Of a stretch of 64,000 bases of DNA, positions 17,822 to 28,321 are shown one piece after another. The notes beneath the pieces are model-generated. The model was not told where the DNA came from. It searched no databases and saw only the letters and a program-made list of their open reading frames with translations. The stretch's first letter is position 1, and the number at the start of each line of letters is the position of its first letter. Made by a program: the position numbers and the translations under genes. The stretch is from Methylobacterium organophilum (GTDB taxonomy: Bacteria > Pseudomonadota > Alphaproteobacteria > Rhizobiales > Beijerinckiaceae): assembly GCF_022179465.1 (NCBI RefSeq), contig NZ_BPQV01000008.1:124001-188000 (forward strand). The letters are read 5' to 3'.

Positions 17822-18544
17822 TCACGGCGCCGATGCCGCATCCCCATCTTCCGTCTCACAAAACCGTGAGAATCCCTGGGCGCGCAGGGTGCAGGCCGGG
17901 CAGGTGCCACAGCCATAGCCCCAGTCGTGGCGCGTGCCGCGCTCGCCGAGATAGCAGGTGTGGGTACCCTCGACGATGAGGTCGACCAGCGGCTTGCCGC
18001 CGGTCTCCTGGGCGAGCGCCCAGGTCTGGGCCTTGTCGATCCACATCAGCGGCGTGTGCAGGACGAAGCGGCGCTCCATGCCGAGATTGAGCGCGACCTG
18101 CAGCGCCTTGATGGTGTCGTCCCGGCAATCCGGATAGCCGGAATAATCGGTCTCACACATGCCGCCGACGATGTGGCGCAGGCCCCGGCGATAGGCGAGC
18201 GCGGCGGCGAAGGTGAGGAAGACGAGGTTGCGGCCCGGCACGAAGGTGTTGGGCAGGCCGTTCGCCTCGAAGGCGATGGCGCTGTCGCGGGTCAGGGCCG
18301 TCTCCGAGATCGCGCCGAGGGCGGCGAGGTCCACGGTGTGGTCGGGGCCAAGCCGGCGCGCCCAGGTCGCGTCGAGGGCGGTCAGCGCGGCGCGCAGATG
18401 CGCCCGGCATTCGAGCTCCACGACGTGGCGCTGGCCGTAATCGAAGCCCAGCGTCTCGACGTGGGGGAACCGCTCCAGGGCCCAGGCGAGGCAGGTGGTC
18501 GAATCCTGGCCGCCCGAGAACAGAACCAGCGCGCCGTCCTCCAT
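17822..18544 (-). CDS. queC: 7-cyano-7-deazaguanine synthase QueC
   Basis: ATP-dependent enzyme converting 7-carboxy-7-deazaguanine and ammonia to preQ0 in queuosine synthesis. The 240-residue protein has the PP-loop [19 protein letters not shown], the DYGQRH motif, [31 protein letters not shown], and the zinc-binding cluster [15 protein letters not shown] near the C terminus. All expected residues are present and length is normal. It is the third gene of queE-queD-queC, 13 bases after queD. Confidence 0.96.
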   Translation of the reverse strand: MEDGALVLFSGGQDSTTCLAWALERFPHVETLGFDYGQRHVVELECRAHLRAALTALDATWARRLGPDHTVDLAALGAISETALTRDSAIAFEANGLPNTFVPGRNLVFLTFAAALAYRRGLRHIVGGMCETDYSGYPDCRDDTIKALQVALNLGMERRFVLHTPLMWIDKAQTWALAQETGGKPLVDLIVEGTHTCYLGERGTRHDWGYGCGTCPACTLRAQGFSRFCETEDGDAASAP

Positions 18545-18557
18545 GCCTCGCTTCTCC

Positions 18558-18914
18558 TCAGTCGCCGTCGTACTCGGCCCAGGACATCGGCGTCTCGTAC
18601 ACCTTCACCTGGGACAAGGCCGGGAGCGCCGGCTTGGCCCGATGCCAGATCCAGGCCGCGATGTTCTCGGCGGTCGGGTTCTCCAACCCCTCGACCTCGT
18701 TGAGGCAATGGTGGTCGAGCCGGGCGAGCAGCGGCGCGAAGGCGCTCTCCACGTCGAAGAAGTCGACGACCCAGCCCGTCCGCGCATCGACCGCCCCGGA
18801 GAGCTGCAGCTCCACCCGGTAGGAATGGCCGTGCATGCGGTGGCAGCGATGCGTCTCGGGGACGTTGGGCAGGCGGTGGGCCGCCTCGAAGGTGAAGGCT
18901 TGCGTGATCTTCAT
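18558..18914 (-). CDS. queD: 6-carboxy-5,6,7,8-tetrahydropterin synthase QueD
   Basis: Converts dihydroneopterin triphosphate to 6-carboxytetrahydropterin, the second step to queuosine. The 118 residues contain the zinc/catalytic stretch [20 protein letters not shown] followed by [36 protein letters not shown] and [13 protein letters not shown], which match the family throughout. The start is the ATG at 18914; the open frame continues upstream but into a Pro/Arg-rich noise translation overlapping queE. A folE or queF homolog is not in this window. Confidence 0.95.
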   Translation of the reverse strand: MKITQAFTFEAAHRLPNVPETHRCHRMHGHSYRVELQLSGAVDARTGWVVDFFDVESAFAPLLARLDHHCLNEVEGLENPTAENIAAWIWHRAKPALPALSQVKVYETPMSWAEYDGD

Positions 18915-18979
18915 GGCGTGATCTTCGTGAAACGTCGGCTCTCGGGCGGGCCGCCGGCGCGGCGGACCGGCGAGAGCCC

Positions 18980-19612
18980 TCAGGGGATGCCGATGAGCTT
19001 GTGCGTCTGGAGCGAGAGCCGCCAGCGCGCGTCCTTCCGGCAATAGGCGACCGCGGCCTCGGTATGGGCGAGCCGCTCCGGCCCGTCCATCGGCTGCAGG
19101 TAATGATGGGCGAAGGCGAGGTCGGCGAAGGCTTCGGGCGGCGCATCCGCCTGCGGGTAGACGAGCTTCAGCTCGTGGCCGCTGGTCTGCCGCAGGGGAT
19201 TGCTCCCCTTGGGGCTGACGCAGATCCAGTCGATGCCGGGCGGGGCGGGGATCGTGCCGTTCGTCTCGACCGCGATCTCGAAGCCGCGGGCATGCACCGC
19301 CGCGATCAGGGCCGCGTCGAGCTGGAGCAGCGGCTCGCCGCCGGTGAAGACGACGTAGCGGCTCGCGGGCCCGCCCTCCCAGGTATCGGCGATGGCAGCG
19401 GCGAGATCCTCGGCCTCTGCGAAGCGGCCGCCGCCCTCCCCGTCCATGCCGACGAAGTCCGTGTCGCAGAAGCGGCAGGCCGCGCTCGCCCGGTCCGCCT
19501 CACGGCCGGACCAGAGATTGCAGCCGCTGAAGCGGCAGAACACGGCCGCCCGGCCCGCACGGGCGCCCTCGCCCTGCAGCGTGTGGAAGAGTTCCTTGAC
19601 CGCGTAGCTCAT
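18980..19612 (-). CDS. queE: 7-carboxy-7-deazaguanine synthase QueE (radical SAM)
   Basis: Radical SAM enzyme that contracts carboxytetrahydropterin to 7-carboxy-7-deazaguanine. The 210-residue protein has HTLQGEGARAGRAAVFCRFSG, then a CX14CX2C cluster motif (Cys in GCNLW, CRFCDTDF), longer than the CX3CX2C of most radical SAM enzymes but known for one QueE subgroup. FTGGEPLLQLD, ETNGTIPAP and ICVSPKG follow. The ATG at 19612 was chosen because the protein then begins MSYAVKELFHTLQGEG as in relatives. First gene of the que operon. Confidence 0.94.
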   Translation of the reverse strand: MSYAVKELFHTLQGEGARAGRAAVFCRFSGCNLWSGREADRASAACRFCDTDFVGMDGEGGGRFAEAEDLAAAIADTWEGGPASRYVVFTGGEPLLQLDAALIAAVHARGFEIAVETNGTIPAPPGIDWICVSPKGSNPLRQTSGHELKLVYPQADAPPEAFADLAFAHHYLQPMDGPERLAHTEAAVAYCRKDARWRLSLQTHKLIGIP

Positions 19613-19798
19613 CGCATCGTCGCGCGCCGGAGGGGCGCCGCGCTTTCCCTGGAAGACCCGGCACATAGGCGCTTTTCGCCGAACCTGCCATGCCGGGGGC
19701 GTAACCGGGCTCCCCGGCAGGGCCGCCCCTCCCGCTGCGGCGGCGCGAACGGGGCGGACGCGCCGTCACCCGGCCCGCAGGGCCTCCGCGCGCGACGG

Positions 19799-20311
19799 TC
19801 AGGCCAGTTTGGGCAGGGCGAAGATGTCGTCGAGGGAGATCGAGCGGCGCCCGCGGGCACAGAGCTCGAGGAGCGTGGTCTGCCGGAAGCGCACGTCGCC
19901 GGTCACCTCCTCGCCGATCCAGGGCGGGCAGGAGAAGATCTGGTCCTCCCGCTCCAGCTCGATTTCGGCGATGGTCACGTCCTTCAACGGCCCCTCGAAC
20001 ACGTCCACCACCCAGAGCATCCCGTCATGGGGGACCGTGTAGCGGGTCTTCTCGATGATCGGGCCGACGCAGACCGCGTCGAGCATCGCCGCGGCATCCT
20101 TTTGCGGGATCTCGTACTCGAATTCCGGCCGGGAGAAGCCCATGCGGGCGCCCTTGACCGTGATCCAGGCGCGCTCGGGATCCATGCGGATGCGGACCTT
20201 GCCGGTCCCGAATCGTCCGATCAGGCCGTCCCGGAGCAGACGGCTGTCCGTGGCCGCCGCCTTCCAGCTCTCGCCCACCACCAAGAACTTCCGCTCGATC
20301 TCGAAACGCAT
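19799..20311 (-). CDS. CYTH domain protein (triphosphate tunnel metalloenzyme)
   Basis: A compact 170-residue CYTH protein. The N terminus MRFEIERKFLVV carries the ExExK signature; KVRIRMDPERAWITVKG supplies the RxR and KxK basic tunnel residues, FEYEIP the next acidic pair, and WVVDVFEGPLKDVTIAEIELE the closing EVD-type and ExE metal-binding residues. Members hydrolyse inorganic triphosphate or, rarely, make cAMP; inorganic triphosphatase is the likelier activity for a protein of this size. It is 186 bases upstream of queE on the same strand. Confidence 0.9.
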   Translation of the reverse strand: MRFEIERKFLVVGESWKAAATDSRLLRDGLIGRFGTGKVRIRMDPERAWITVKGARMGFSRPEFEYEIPQKDAAAMLDAVCVGPIIEKTRYTVPHDGMLWVVDVFEGPLKDVTIAEIELEREDQIFSCPPWIGEEVTGDVRFRQTTLLELCARGRRSISLDDIFALPKLA

Positions 20312-20419
20312 ACGTGACCCGGCTCAATCCGGCACGGCTCTAAGCATGGCATTGCAGTGCAGCAAGAGCAATTTCCCGGGATCACCCGTCACGACGGCGC
20401 AGGGGCGCGAGCGACCGCG

Positions 20420-21060
20420 TCACCCGCGCAGGATCCTTCCGGATCCCGCCACAGCGTCCAGGAACGTGCGGGCGGCGGCGGCAGGATCCTGCGCGCGCAT
20501 CAGGCCGCCCATGACGGCCACCCCCGCTGCGCCGGCCGCGCGGCAGGCGGGCGCCGCCTCGGGCGCGATGCCGCCGAGGGCGATCACCGGGATCCCGGCG
20601 GCGCAACCGGCCCGCAGGCCGTCGAGGCCGAGGGCCGGTCCGTAGCCGGGCTTGCTCGCACTCGCGAAGATCGGACTCAAGGTGACGTAATCCGCCTCCG
20701 CGGCCTCGGCGAGGTCGGCGGCGCCATGGGCCGAGACGCCGATCAGGGCCGCGGGGCCGAGGCGGCGCCGCGCCGCCGCCACCTCCGGCGCCGTGGTGGC
20801 GCCGGGCAGGTGGACGCCGTCGGCGCCGATCGCCGCGCAGAGATCCGGATCCGCTCCGACGACGAGCCGCCCCCCGGCTCCCCGCACGATCCCCAGGAGG
20901 TCGCGGGCGAGATCCCGGCGCACCGGCGCGTCGAGATCGCGCTCGCGCAGCCAGATCCAGCGCCCGCCGCCTTCGAGGACGGCCCGGACCGTCTCGGCCA
21001 GGGGACGCCGCGCCCCCAGCCGGTCCGTCACGACGAGGAGCCGCGACGGGAGCGGATTTC

Positions 21061-21064
<4 letters not shown>
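20420..21064 (-). CDS. thiE: Thiamine phosphate synthase ThiE
   Basis: Joins the thiazole and pyrimidine halves to make thiamine phosphate. The 214-residue TIM-barrel protein has [79 protein letters not shown] and [10 protein letters not shown], the typical ThiE/TenI set. Start is GTG at 21064, overlapping the thiG stop as GTGA. The second motif reads LRERD and the active-site region is a little diverged, so a TenI-like function is possible, but as the only ThiE in this operon the biosynthetic role is preferred. Confidence 0.88.
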
Positions 21065-21864
<800 letters not shown>

Positions 21865-21866
21865 CC

Positions 21867-22079
21867 TCAGCCTCCCTGCATGGCGCGCACGATCTCGACG
21901 CGGTCGCCGTCCCGGAGCGGCGTCACGCTCCACTCGCTCCGGCGCACGACCCGGCCGTTGAGGGCCATGGCGATGCCCTCCGGGCTCTCGATGCCGCGCT
22001 CCTCCGCCTCGACCGCGAACAGGGACGCCAAAGTCTCCGCCGCGTGCTCGCGGCGCTCTCCGTTGATGGTCACCGTCAC
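21867..22079 (-). CDS. thiS: Sulfur carrier protein ThiS
   Basis: A 70-residue ubiquitin-like protein whose C-terminal glycine becomes the thiocarboxylate sulfur donor for ThiG. It begins [20 protein letters not shown] (GTG start), has [13 protein letters not shown] and [13 protein letters not shown] with the required terminal GG. The GTG overlaps the thiO stop (GTGA), indicating translational coupling. It is longer than the typical 66 residues by only a few positions. Confidence 0.93.
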   Translation of the reverse strand: MTVTINGERREHAAETLASLFAVEAEERGIESPEGIAMALNGRVVRRSEWSVTPLRDGDRVEIVRAMQGG

Positions 22080-23290
22080 GCGACCGCCCTCCCCTCCTGG
22101 TTTTCGTCCTGCCCGAACCGGTCGAGCCCGAAGCCGCGGGCGAAATCCGGCAGCGCGCCCGTGGCGAGCAGCGCGGCGACCGCGTCGGCGGTGGCGGGCA
22201 TCAGCAGGTAGCCGTTGCGATGATGGCCCGTGGCCACGACGAGGCCGGGCATGGGCGTGTCGAGGATCGGGGCGTCGTCGTCCGAGGTCGGGCGGAAGCC
22301 CGACCAGACCGCCTCGATCTCCATCTCCTCGATTCCCGGCAGCACGCGGCGGGCGCCTTCGAGCAGGGCGAACAGGCCGCCCGCCGTCACGCCGGCCTTG
22401 AAGCCGCAATCCTCCACCGTCGCCCCGACGATGAGGTGGCCGTCGCCCTTAGGGGCCATGTGCACCTGCTCGGTCCAGACCATGTGGGACAGCGTGCCCG
22501 TGCGCTTCGTCGTGCGCAGGGCGAGGGACTGGCCCTTGAGCGGGCGCACCGGCAGCGCCCAGGGCAGGAGCCCGGCCTCGCCGCTCCAGGCGCCGGCGGC
22601 GAGGATCACGGTCTGCGCCGCGACCCGGTCGGACCCGGCCCGGATGCCGGTGACGCGTCCCCCCTCCCGGTCGAGGGCATCGACGCCGCGGTTCTCGACG
22701 ATGGCGACGCCGGCGCCCTCGCAGGCGCGCACCAGCGCCGCCATGACGAGGCGGGGATCGACCTGATGGTCGAGGGGACAGAGGATGCCGGCGGTGACGT
22801 TGGGGCGCAGCAGCGGCTCGCGGACGCGCACCTCGGCGCCGGAGAGCCATTGCGCGGCGACCCCGGAGCGCCGCTGCAGGTCGTGGCGGAAGCGCAGGCG
22901 GTCGACCTCGTCCCGGCCGATGGCGAGGACCAGGGTCCCCTCCTCCCGGTAATCGATGTCCTGGCCCGAGGCCGCCTGGAGCGCGTCGCGGAAGCCCGGC
23001 CAGCGGCGCAGGCTCTCCAGGGCGAGGGGCAGCAGGATGTCGGAGCCCGGCTCGTGCTCGGCGGCCGGCGCCAGCATGCCGGTGGCGGCGAGGCTCGCCC
23101 CGGCTCCGACGCTCTCGCGCTCGATCACGACGACCGAGCGGCCGCCCTCCGCCAGGCGCCAGGCGATCGACAGGCCGATGATGCCGCCGCCGACCACGAC
23201 GACATCGGCCCGCTCCGGCAGGGCGGCGGGGCGGGGGCGCACGCCGGAGAGGCGGCGCAGACCGAAGGGGGAGGCCAGGACGTCCGACAA
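22076..23290 (-). CDS. thiO: Glycine oxidase ThiO
   Basis: FAD enzyme oxidising glycine to the imine used for the thiazole ring. The 404-residue protein begins after a short leader with [22 protein letters not shown], then [46 protein letters not shown] and the C-terminal [21 protein letters not shown], as in ThiO. The start codon is TTG at 23290, with GGAG eight bases before it. That ribosome site lies inside a potential sequestering helix (see the riboswitch entries). First gene of thiO-thiS-thiG-thiE. Confidence 0.92.
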   Translation of the reverse strand: MSDVLASPFGLRRLSGVRPRPAALPERADVVVVGGGIIGLSIAWRLAEGGRSVVVIERESVGAGASLAATGMLAPAAEHEPGSDILLPLALESLRRWPGFRDALQAASGQDIDYREEGTLVLAIGRDEVDRLRFRHDLQRRSGVAAQWLSGAEVRVREPLLRPNVTAGILCPLDHQVDPRLVMAALVRACEGAGVAIVENRGVDALDREGGRVTGIRAGSDRVAAQTVILAAGAWSGEAGLLPWALPVRPLKGQSLALRTTKRTGTLSHMVWTEQVHMAPKGDGHLIVGATVEDCGFKAGVTAGGLFALLEGARRVLPGIEEMEIEAVWSGFRPTSDDDAPILDTPMPGLVVATGHHRNGYLLMPATADAVAALLATGALPDFARGFGLDRFGQDENQEGRAVA

Positions 23291-23297
23291 GCGAGAA

Positions 23298-23361
23298 CTC
23301 CGCGGTGGCCCGCAGGAACTGGTGCCTGTCGCTTCCGGTGAAGCGGGCTCTCGCGGAGCCC
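23298..23361 (-). promoter_or_regulatory. Likely expression platform of the thiO riboswitch
   Basis: In the RNA read leftward, GGGCTC-CGCGA-GAGCCC (23361 down to 23345) forms a hairpin. Its CTCCGCG (23358-23352) can instead pair perfectly with CGCGGAG (23304-23298), which contains the GGAG ribosome site of thiO. The two pairings are mutually exclusive, as expected of a translation-control switch. Pairing is read from the sequence; the switching direction is inferred. Confidence 0.55.
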
Positions 23362-23365
23362 AAGG

Positions 23366-23469
23366 TCCAATCCCTACGCCGGTATGAGCCGGATCAGGTT
23401 CGAAGGATTTCCGCGCCGCTCGTCACGAGCCCAGCGGTGTCTCAGCCCCTTGCCGGGGATCTCCCTGGA
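23366..23469 (-). promoter_or_regulatory. TPP riboswitch (THI element) controlling thiO-thiS-thiG-thiE
   Basis: Read leftward, the RNA contains the conserved TPP aptamer parts in order: CCCC-GGCAA-GGGG, CTGAGA, an extended P3a arm, CCTTCGAACCTGATCCGG, and ATACCGGCGTAGGGA. A short closing stem UCCA/UGGA brackets it. The aptamer ends about 76 bases before the thiO start codon. TPP binding is expected to reduce expression of the thiamine genes. Confidence 0.95.
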
Positions 23470-23667
23470 ACATCCCCGATTTGGCCCCACGGGCCGCCGG
23501 GGTCAATCCCCCTGCCCGCGTCGGATTCGCTCGTTGGTGGCGAGGGTTTCTCAACCGCAATCGCGAAAATCCTTCTCCCCGGCCCTTCCCGGCGCGGTCC
23601 GGCGACGCGGCCTTCACCCGCGCCGGGGCAGGCTCGTCGCCTAAGGATCCCGGGCGAAGGCCTTCCC

Positions 23668-24186
23668 ATGCGGCAGATCATCCTGGCACTCGGCGTGTGC
23701 TGCCTCGTCGGCGGCGTCGCCTCGACGCGGATCGGGCGGAAGCCCGCAGCGCCCGTCGAGACCGCGGCCGTCGCCGCGCCGGGAGGGGCCGTGACGCCGG
23801 TGGTGACCACGGCGCCCAACGCGATCACGCTGAACGCGGACGAGCGAGGCCATTTCCTGACCGAGGCCGTGGTGGACGGGCGCAGCCTGCGCATGGTGGT
23901 CGATACCGGCGCGAGCGCCTGCGTGATCATGGAGGAAGATGCGGAGCGCATCGGCCTGCGGCCTAGCCCGTCGGAATTCCGCCAGGAGGTCGCGACGGCC
24001 AACGGCGTGATCCGGGTCGCCCCCGTGCGGCTGAACCAGGTCCGGATCGGGGCGGTGAGCGTGCGCGACGTCGAGGCGGTGGTGGTGCCCCGCGGGCGCC
24101 TCCACATGAACCTGCTCGGGATGTCCTTCCTGCGCCGCCTGCACGATTTCAACATCGCCGGCGGGCGGTTGACCCTGCGCAGCTGA
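23668..24186 (+). CDS. Exported retropepsin-like aspartic protease (TIGR02281 family)
   Basis: A 172-residue protein starting with a hydrophobic segment (IILALGVCCLVGGVAST) that acts as signal or membrane anchor. After a Pro/Thr/Val-rich linker, residues about 54-170 form a single retroviral-type aspartyl protease lobe: GHFLTEAVVDGRSLRMVVDTGAS with catalytic Asp79, AERIGLRP, and MNLLGMSFLRRLHDFNIAGG with the second structural glycine motif. Such proteins act as dimers in the periplasm or membrane; the substrate is unknown. Convergent with the cyclase gene, with only six bases between stops. Confidence 0.87.
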   Translation: MRQIILALGVCCLVGGVASTRIGRKPAAPVETAAVAAPGGAVTPVVTTAPNAITLNADERGHFLTEAVVDGRSLRMVVDTGASACVIMEEDAERIGLRPSPSEFRQEVATANGVIRVAPVRLNQVRIGAVSVRDVEAVVVPRGRLHMNLLGMSFLRRLHDFNIAGGRLTLRS

Positions 24187-24192
24187 GGCCAG

Positions 24193-25488
24193 TCAGGCCT
24201 CCGCCGCCTCCCGCGCCGGGCGGCGGCCGACATCGAGGGCGGGGGCCGGCTTCCGGCCCGGGCGGTAGACCGCCATCTTGTCCCGGAATCCGTCGAGGGG
24301 ATGCTCGCCGAGGGGCTCGGGGTCGCCCCACAGGAAGTCGACGAAAGGCTTCGACATCAGCAGCGGCTCGCCCAGCGGCCGGTTGAGCCGCGCGAGGCGG
24401 CTCGCGAGGTTCACGTCGCGGCCGATCACGGTGAAGTCGAGCCGCGTGCCGGAGCCGACATTGCCGTAGGCCGCCTCGCCGTGGTGGAGGGCGATGCCCG
24501 CGGCCACCGGCTGCGCGCCGAAGCGCTGCACGGCATTGGCCTCGTCGAGGGCGCGCAAGCCGTCCTGCGCCGCGGTCAGCGCGCTCTTGGCGGCCCCGCC
24601 GAGATCGTCGCCCGGCTCGCGGAAGATCGCGAGCAGGCCGTCGCCGAGATATTTCAGCACCTCGCCGCCCTCCCGCTCGATGGCCGGCACGAGGCAGTCG
24701 AAGAACACGTTGAGGAGATCGACCGCCTCCTCAGGCGTGAGGTCGGCGGAAAGCTGGGTGTAGTCGCGCATGTCCGCGAACAGGATCGCGGAGCGGATCC
24801 GCCGCACCTGCCCCCGGCGGATGTCGCCGGCCAGGATCGCCCGGTGCGGCTCGTCCCCGACATAGATGCGCAGCACCTGGTCGAGCTGTTTGTTGACGAT
24901 GCGCATCTCCATCACCGCGGCCAGCGCCGGCATGATGAAGCGCAGGATCGCGATGTGGTCGTCGCGGAAGCCCTCCGCCGACCGCGTGGCGAAGGTGATG
25001 CCGTTATGGGTGCCGTTGGTGAAGAACACCGGCACGACGACATAGGTGGTGTAGCCGCCCGCCTTCAGCTCCGGGATGATCTCGAAGCGCGTCTCCTCGG
25101 TCTCGGCGAGGTCGAGGATCATCCACTCGCCGGACTGGTGCACCGCGTGGAACGGGCTCGCCCGGTAGGCCGCCTCGGAGGCCTCCCCGTGCGGGAACAG
25201 CCGCACGGTGGAGCCGGTCTCCCGGTTCCAGACGCGGCCGACGCCGGAATACTCCGAATGCAGGGTGTCGATCGCCGTCGAGGCCCGGTCCACGGGCACG
25301 CCGATGGCGTTGAGGCGCTCGGCGAGCCCGGCCAGCAGGTCGTCCGCCTTGGGCAGGCGCGCGCCCTCGCTCAGCAGCCAGTCGCGAATCGCGACGCTGG
25401 GCTGGATCGCGCCGAAGGGCACGTCCTCGGCTTCCGAGCCGTCGGCGAGGGCCGTCGGCGGAGGGTGGGGAATGTCCTCGTCGAGCAT
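24193..25488 (-). CDS. Class III adenylate cyclase with N-terminal sensor-like domain
   Basis: A 431-residue soluble protein. The N-terminal half (about 20-220) resembles the GAF-like region common in rhizobial cyclases (PFHAVHQSGEWMILDL, GYTTYVVVPVF). The C-terminal cyclase domain runs from about 235: SAILFADMRDYTQLSADL with metal-binding Asp, EREGGEVLKYLGDGLLAIF with the second Asp and an adenine-selecting lysine, and LDFTVIGRDVNLASRLARL with the transition-state Asn and Arg. All catalytic residues look intact, so cAMP synthesis is expected. The ATG at 25488 gives MLDEDIPHP; a longer GTG start exists but translates to basic, family-less sequence. Confidence 0.87.
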   Translation of the reverse strand: MLDEDIPHPPPTALADGSEAEDVPFGAIQPSVAIRDWLLSEGARLPKADDLLAGLAERLNAIGVPVDRASTAIDTLHSEYSGVGRVWNRETGSTVRLFPHGEASEAAYRASPFHAVHQSGEWMILDLAETEETRFEIIPELKAGGYTTYVVVPVFFTNGTHNGITFATRSAEGFRDDHIAILRFIMPALAAVMEMRIVNKQLDQVLRIYVGDEPHRAILAGDIRRGQVRRIRSAILFADMRDYTQLSADLTPEEAVDLLNVFFDCLVPAIEREGGEVLKYLGDGLLAIFREPGDDLGGAAKSALTAAQDGLRALDEANAVQRFGAQPVAAGIALHHGEAAYGNVGSGTRLDFTVIGRDVNLASRLARLNRPLGEPLLMSKPFVDFLWGDPEPLGEHPLDGFRDKMAVYRPGRKPAPALDVGRRPAREAAEA

Positions 25489-25790
25489 ATGGCCAAGGTG
25501 GGTTCGGCGGCGGAGCACCGCAATGGTCGGGCCGAAGCGCGAAATCCTTCTGCGCGCATTCGATCGGAATCTAGCGCCGTACGCGTATCCGGCACGAAAA
25601 AACTTCGCCAGCCGTCCACCGGAACGGCTTGGCTTCCTCCGTGACACTCATTAATTCTGCGTCGTTCCGTGCCATCAGGCCGGGCCGTAAGCGTCTCACG
25701 TCAGGCAACGCTCCCTCCGGGTTCGTCGAACCGGTTGCGCGGCGTCCTTTCCCGAAACCTGACGATGACCCTTCGACAAAAGACGTTTCC
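25489..25790. other. Divergent intergenic region with a near-palindrome
   Basis: This 302-base stretch separates the divergent cyclase and DUF2798 genes and has no credible gene. At 25717-25734 the sequence CCGG-G-TTCG-T-CGAA-CCGG forms a near-perfect inverted repeat 57 bases before the DUF2798 ATG, a possible regulator site. Stretches around 25600-25670 are less GC-rich than average and may hold the promoters. Confidence 0.45.
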
Positions 25791-26057
25791 ATGCCGAATT
25801 CTCAGAACTCTCTCGCCCTGCGGCGGCTGCCGGCGCGCTATGCCGCCATCCTCATGCCCTTCGTGCTCAGCCTGATGATGACCTTCGTCGTCTCAGGGAT
25901 CGCGACCCTGAAGAGCCTCGGCTTCAGCGCGGCCTTCCTGCAGACCTGGCCCGGCGCCTGGGCCATCTCCTGGGTCGTGGCCTTCCCGACCCTGCTGCTG
26001 GTCATGCCGCTGGTCCGGCGCATCGTCGGCCTGCTCGTCGCGCCCGCCGCCTCCTGA
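25791..26057 (+). CDS. DUF2798 family two-helix membrane protein
   Basis: An 88-residue protein: basic N terminus ([10 protein letters not shown]), helix 1 [20 protein letters not shown], loop, helix 2 [23 protein letters not shown]. This is the pattern of the DUF2798 family, whose role is unknown. It stands alone between the cyclase gene and the terminator shared with rpoD. Confidence 0.75.
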   Translation: MPNSQNSLALRRLPARYAAILMPFVLSLMMTFVVSGIATLKSLGFSAAFLQTWPGAWAISWVVAFPTLLLVMPLVRRIVGLLVAPAAS

Positions 26058-26060
26058 CGC

Positions 26061-26100
26061 AAAAGAAACCGGCCGCGCCCCGCCAGGGGGCACGGCCGGC
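26061..26100 (-). terminator. Intrinsic terminator of rpoD
   Basis: Read leftward from rpoD, CCGGCCG ... CGGCCGG forms a long GC stem (26099-26093 with 26075-26069), with internal GCCCC/GGGGC pairing. It is followed directly by TTTCTTTT. This is a textbook terminator 36 bases beyond the rpoD stop. It can also fold at the end of the convergent DUF2798 transcript. Confidence 0.9.
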
Positions 26101-26135
26101 TGGTCTCGTCGGAACGGGAGCGCCGGGCGCTCCGC

Positions 26136-28136
<2,001 letters not shown>

Positions 28137-28321
28137 GCCCAGCCTATTGTTCCAGAACCGATGCCGTGGGGAGCCGCGAAAGCTCCGCATCGACGGCACC
28201 GTGATCACTTCCCGCTGCGGCCCTTCGCGAATGGCCGCCCATCTTGTCAATCGTTGCTATGCGCTTACGGTGCTTGACCGAGCGTTAACCATGCGCTCAC
28301 CTGAAGGGTATCTCCCGCGGG

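Noticed and set aside
28245-28250. TTGACA on the minus strand as -35 box of rpoD
   Set aside because: No acceptable -10 element at the right distance.
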